Below, piece by piece: positions 13,619 through 14,202 of a DNA stretch of 14,202 bases (the first letter of the stretch is position 1; each line of letters opens with the position of its first letter). The notes beneath the pieces are model-generated. The model made no database searches and was not told the origin of the DNA. It saw only the letters and a list, made by a program, of their open reading frames with translations. Source of the DNA: Chitinophagales bacterium (GTDB lineage Bacteria > Bacteroidota > Bacteroidia > Chitinophagales > JADIYW01); contig JADLAH010000337.1 in assembly GCA_020848315.1 (NCBI GenBank), forward strand, positions 1-14,202. Direction: 5' to 3'. The translations under genes were made by a program, and so were the position numbers.

Positions 13619-14202
13619 ATGAAGAAACTGACTTCTCTTATGCTGGTAGCATTCGCTTTGATGCTGCAAATGAGTTTCGCTACACAGGTACAATTAACCG
13701 TACGACTGAAAAATGGCGATGTCGTAACCGGAAAATCCAATCTGCCGAAGATTACAGTAGTAACTCCTTATGGTAGTTTGTCAATTCCTATTGAGAAAGT
13801 AAATACCCTCAAATTCGGAGTGCCATCTGACCCGACCAAAACGCCTGCGGTACTGACAGATTTGAAAAAATTACAGACGGCAACACCTGCGGAATCCAAA
13901 GTGGTATACGAACGTTTGTTGGGATATGGTACACCTATTCTCGCTGCTGTAGTGGCTTTCACACAGGATGCAAACTATAAAGTTTCCGATAATGAAGAAT
14001 ACACTATTGAGCAATTACTGGAAGCATTATATGCTAAAGCCGGTGTGACATCCGCTGATAATGTAAATGATGCGCTAACTTACGATGGACTGAACTACGT
14101 AGAAGGGGCTATCGCTTTTACAGACATTAATGTACAGTCAGAATATGGCAACCTGCTGTTTCGTCGCGATAAGATAGAAAGCATGGATGTGTCCGTGATT
14201 GA
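13619..14202 (+). CDS. Secreted protein with two related beta-rich segments (partial, runs off right edge)
   Basis: The first 194 codons are present. A signal peptide (M-K-K-L-T, hydrophobic to about 20) probably ends after S-F-A at residue 21. Two segments look related: about 30-67 (N-G-D-V-V-T-G...T-P-Y-G-S-L-S-I-P-I-E-K-V) and about 155-191 (D-G-L-N-Y-V-E-G...S-E-Y-G-N-L-L-F-R-R-D-K-I). Both carry the pattern G-x-L followed by a basic or acidic residue, Ile/Val and a final hydrophobic pair. This pattern recurs in small beta domains of secreted bacterial proteins, sometimes with HEAT-like helices; here the region between them (about 74-145) is mostly helical. The function is unknown. Start ATG at 13619; protein sequence was translated by hand. 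Confidence 0.75.
   Translation, partial: MKKLTSLMLVAFALMLQMSFATQVQLTVRLKNGDVVTGKSNLPKITVVTPYGSLSIPIEKVNTLKFGVPSDPTKTPAVLTDLKKLQTATPAESKVVYERLLGYGTPILAAVVAFTQDANYKVSDNEEYTIEQLLEALYAKAGVTSADNVNDALTYDGLNYVEGAIAFTDINVQSEYGNLLFRRDKIESMDVSVI

Overview
The window looks like chromosomal DNA of a member of the Bacteroidota, probably from the Chitinophagales/Saprospirales/Sphingobacteriales side. The evidence is the gene families (DUF4783, a GbsR/MarR regulator of the Bacteroidota type, a DUF4476-like secreted protein, a eukaryote-like HisRS), the absence of Shine-Dalgarno sequences before most starts, and promoter-like TTG-N20/21-TAnnTTTG elements. All assignments come from reading motifs by eye; no database search was run. 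I see no mobile element, tRNA, rRNA or CRISPR array.

Layout. (1) 1-3971, minus strand: the 5' part of a secreted protein gene runs off the left edge, preceded by dnaE, the replicative DNA polymerase III alpha subunit. (2) 3972-4542: the longest non-coding stretch (571 bp). On its minus strand it carries two tandem modules, each made of a pair of direct repeats with a 20-bp period that resemble LytTR-family operators, a promoter-like element and a Rho-independent terminator. Each module could make a short RNA that ends before dnaE. (3) 4543-5833, plus strand: a GbsR/MarR-type regulator and a DCC-motif thiol oxidoreductase with a four-helix membrane tail, four bases apart. (4) 5868-8956, minus strand: a five-gene presumptive operon transcribed in the order DUF4783 secreted protein, nadC, lipid kinase, SUI1/YciH-like factor, YkgJ-type cysteine-cluster protein. 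(5) 8957-9038: a divergent promoter region with a strong promoter match for the DUF4783-nadC operon and a 13-bp palindrome. (6) 9039-13514, plus strand: gpmI, a small lipoprotein, hisS and a four-TM/peroxiredoxin-like fusion. (7) 13619-14202, plus strand: the 5' part of a secreted protein with two related beta-rich segments.

Most genes are housekeeping: replication, NAD synthesis, glycolysis, tRNA charging and lipid phosphorylation. The most unusual part is the 4090-4440 intergenic region, with its duplicated operator-promoter-terminator modules and no coding sequence. Second-tier points are the membrane-tethered redox fusion with a second CxxC at its C-terminus, a possible one-base indel at the start of the lipid kinase gene, and an apparently complete PHP metal site in DnaE.
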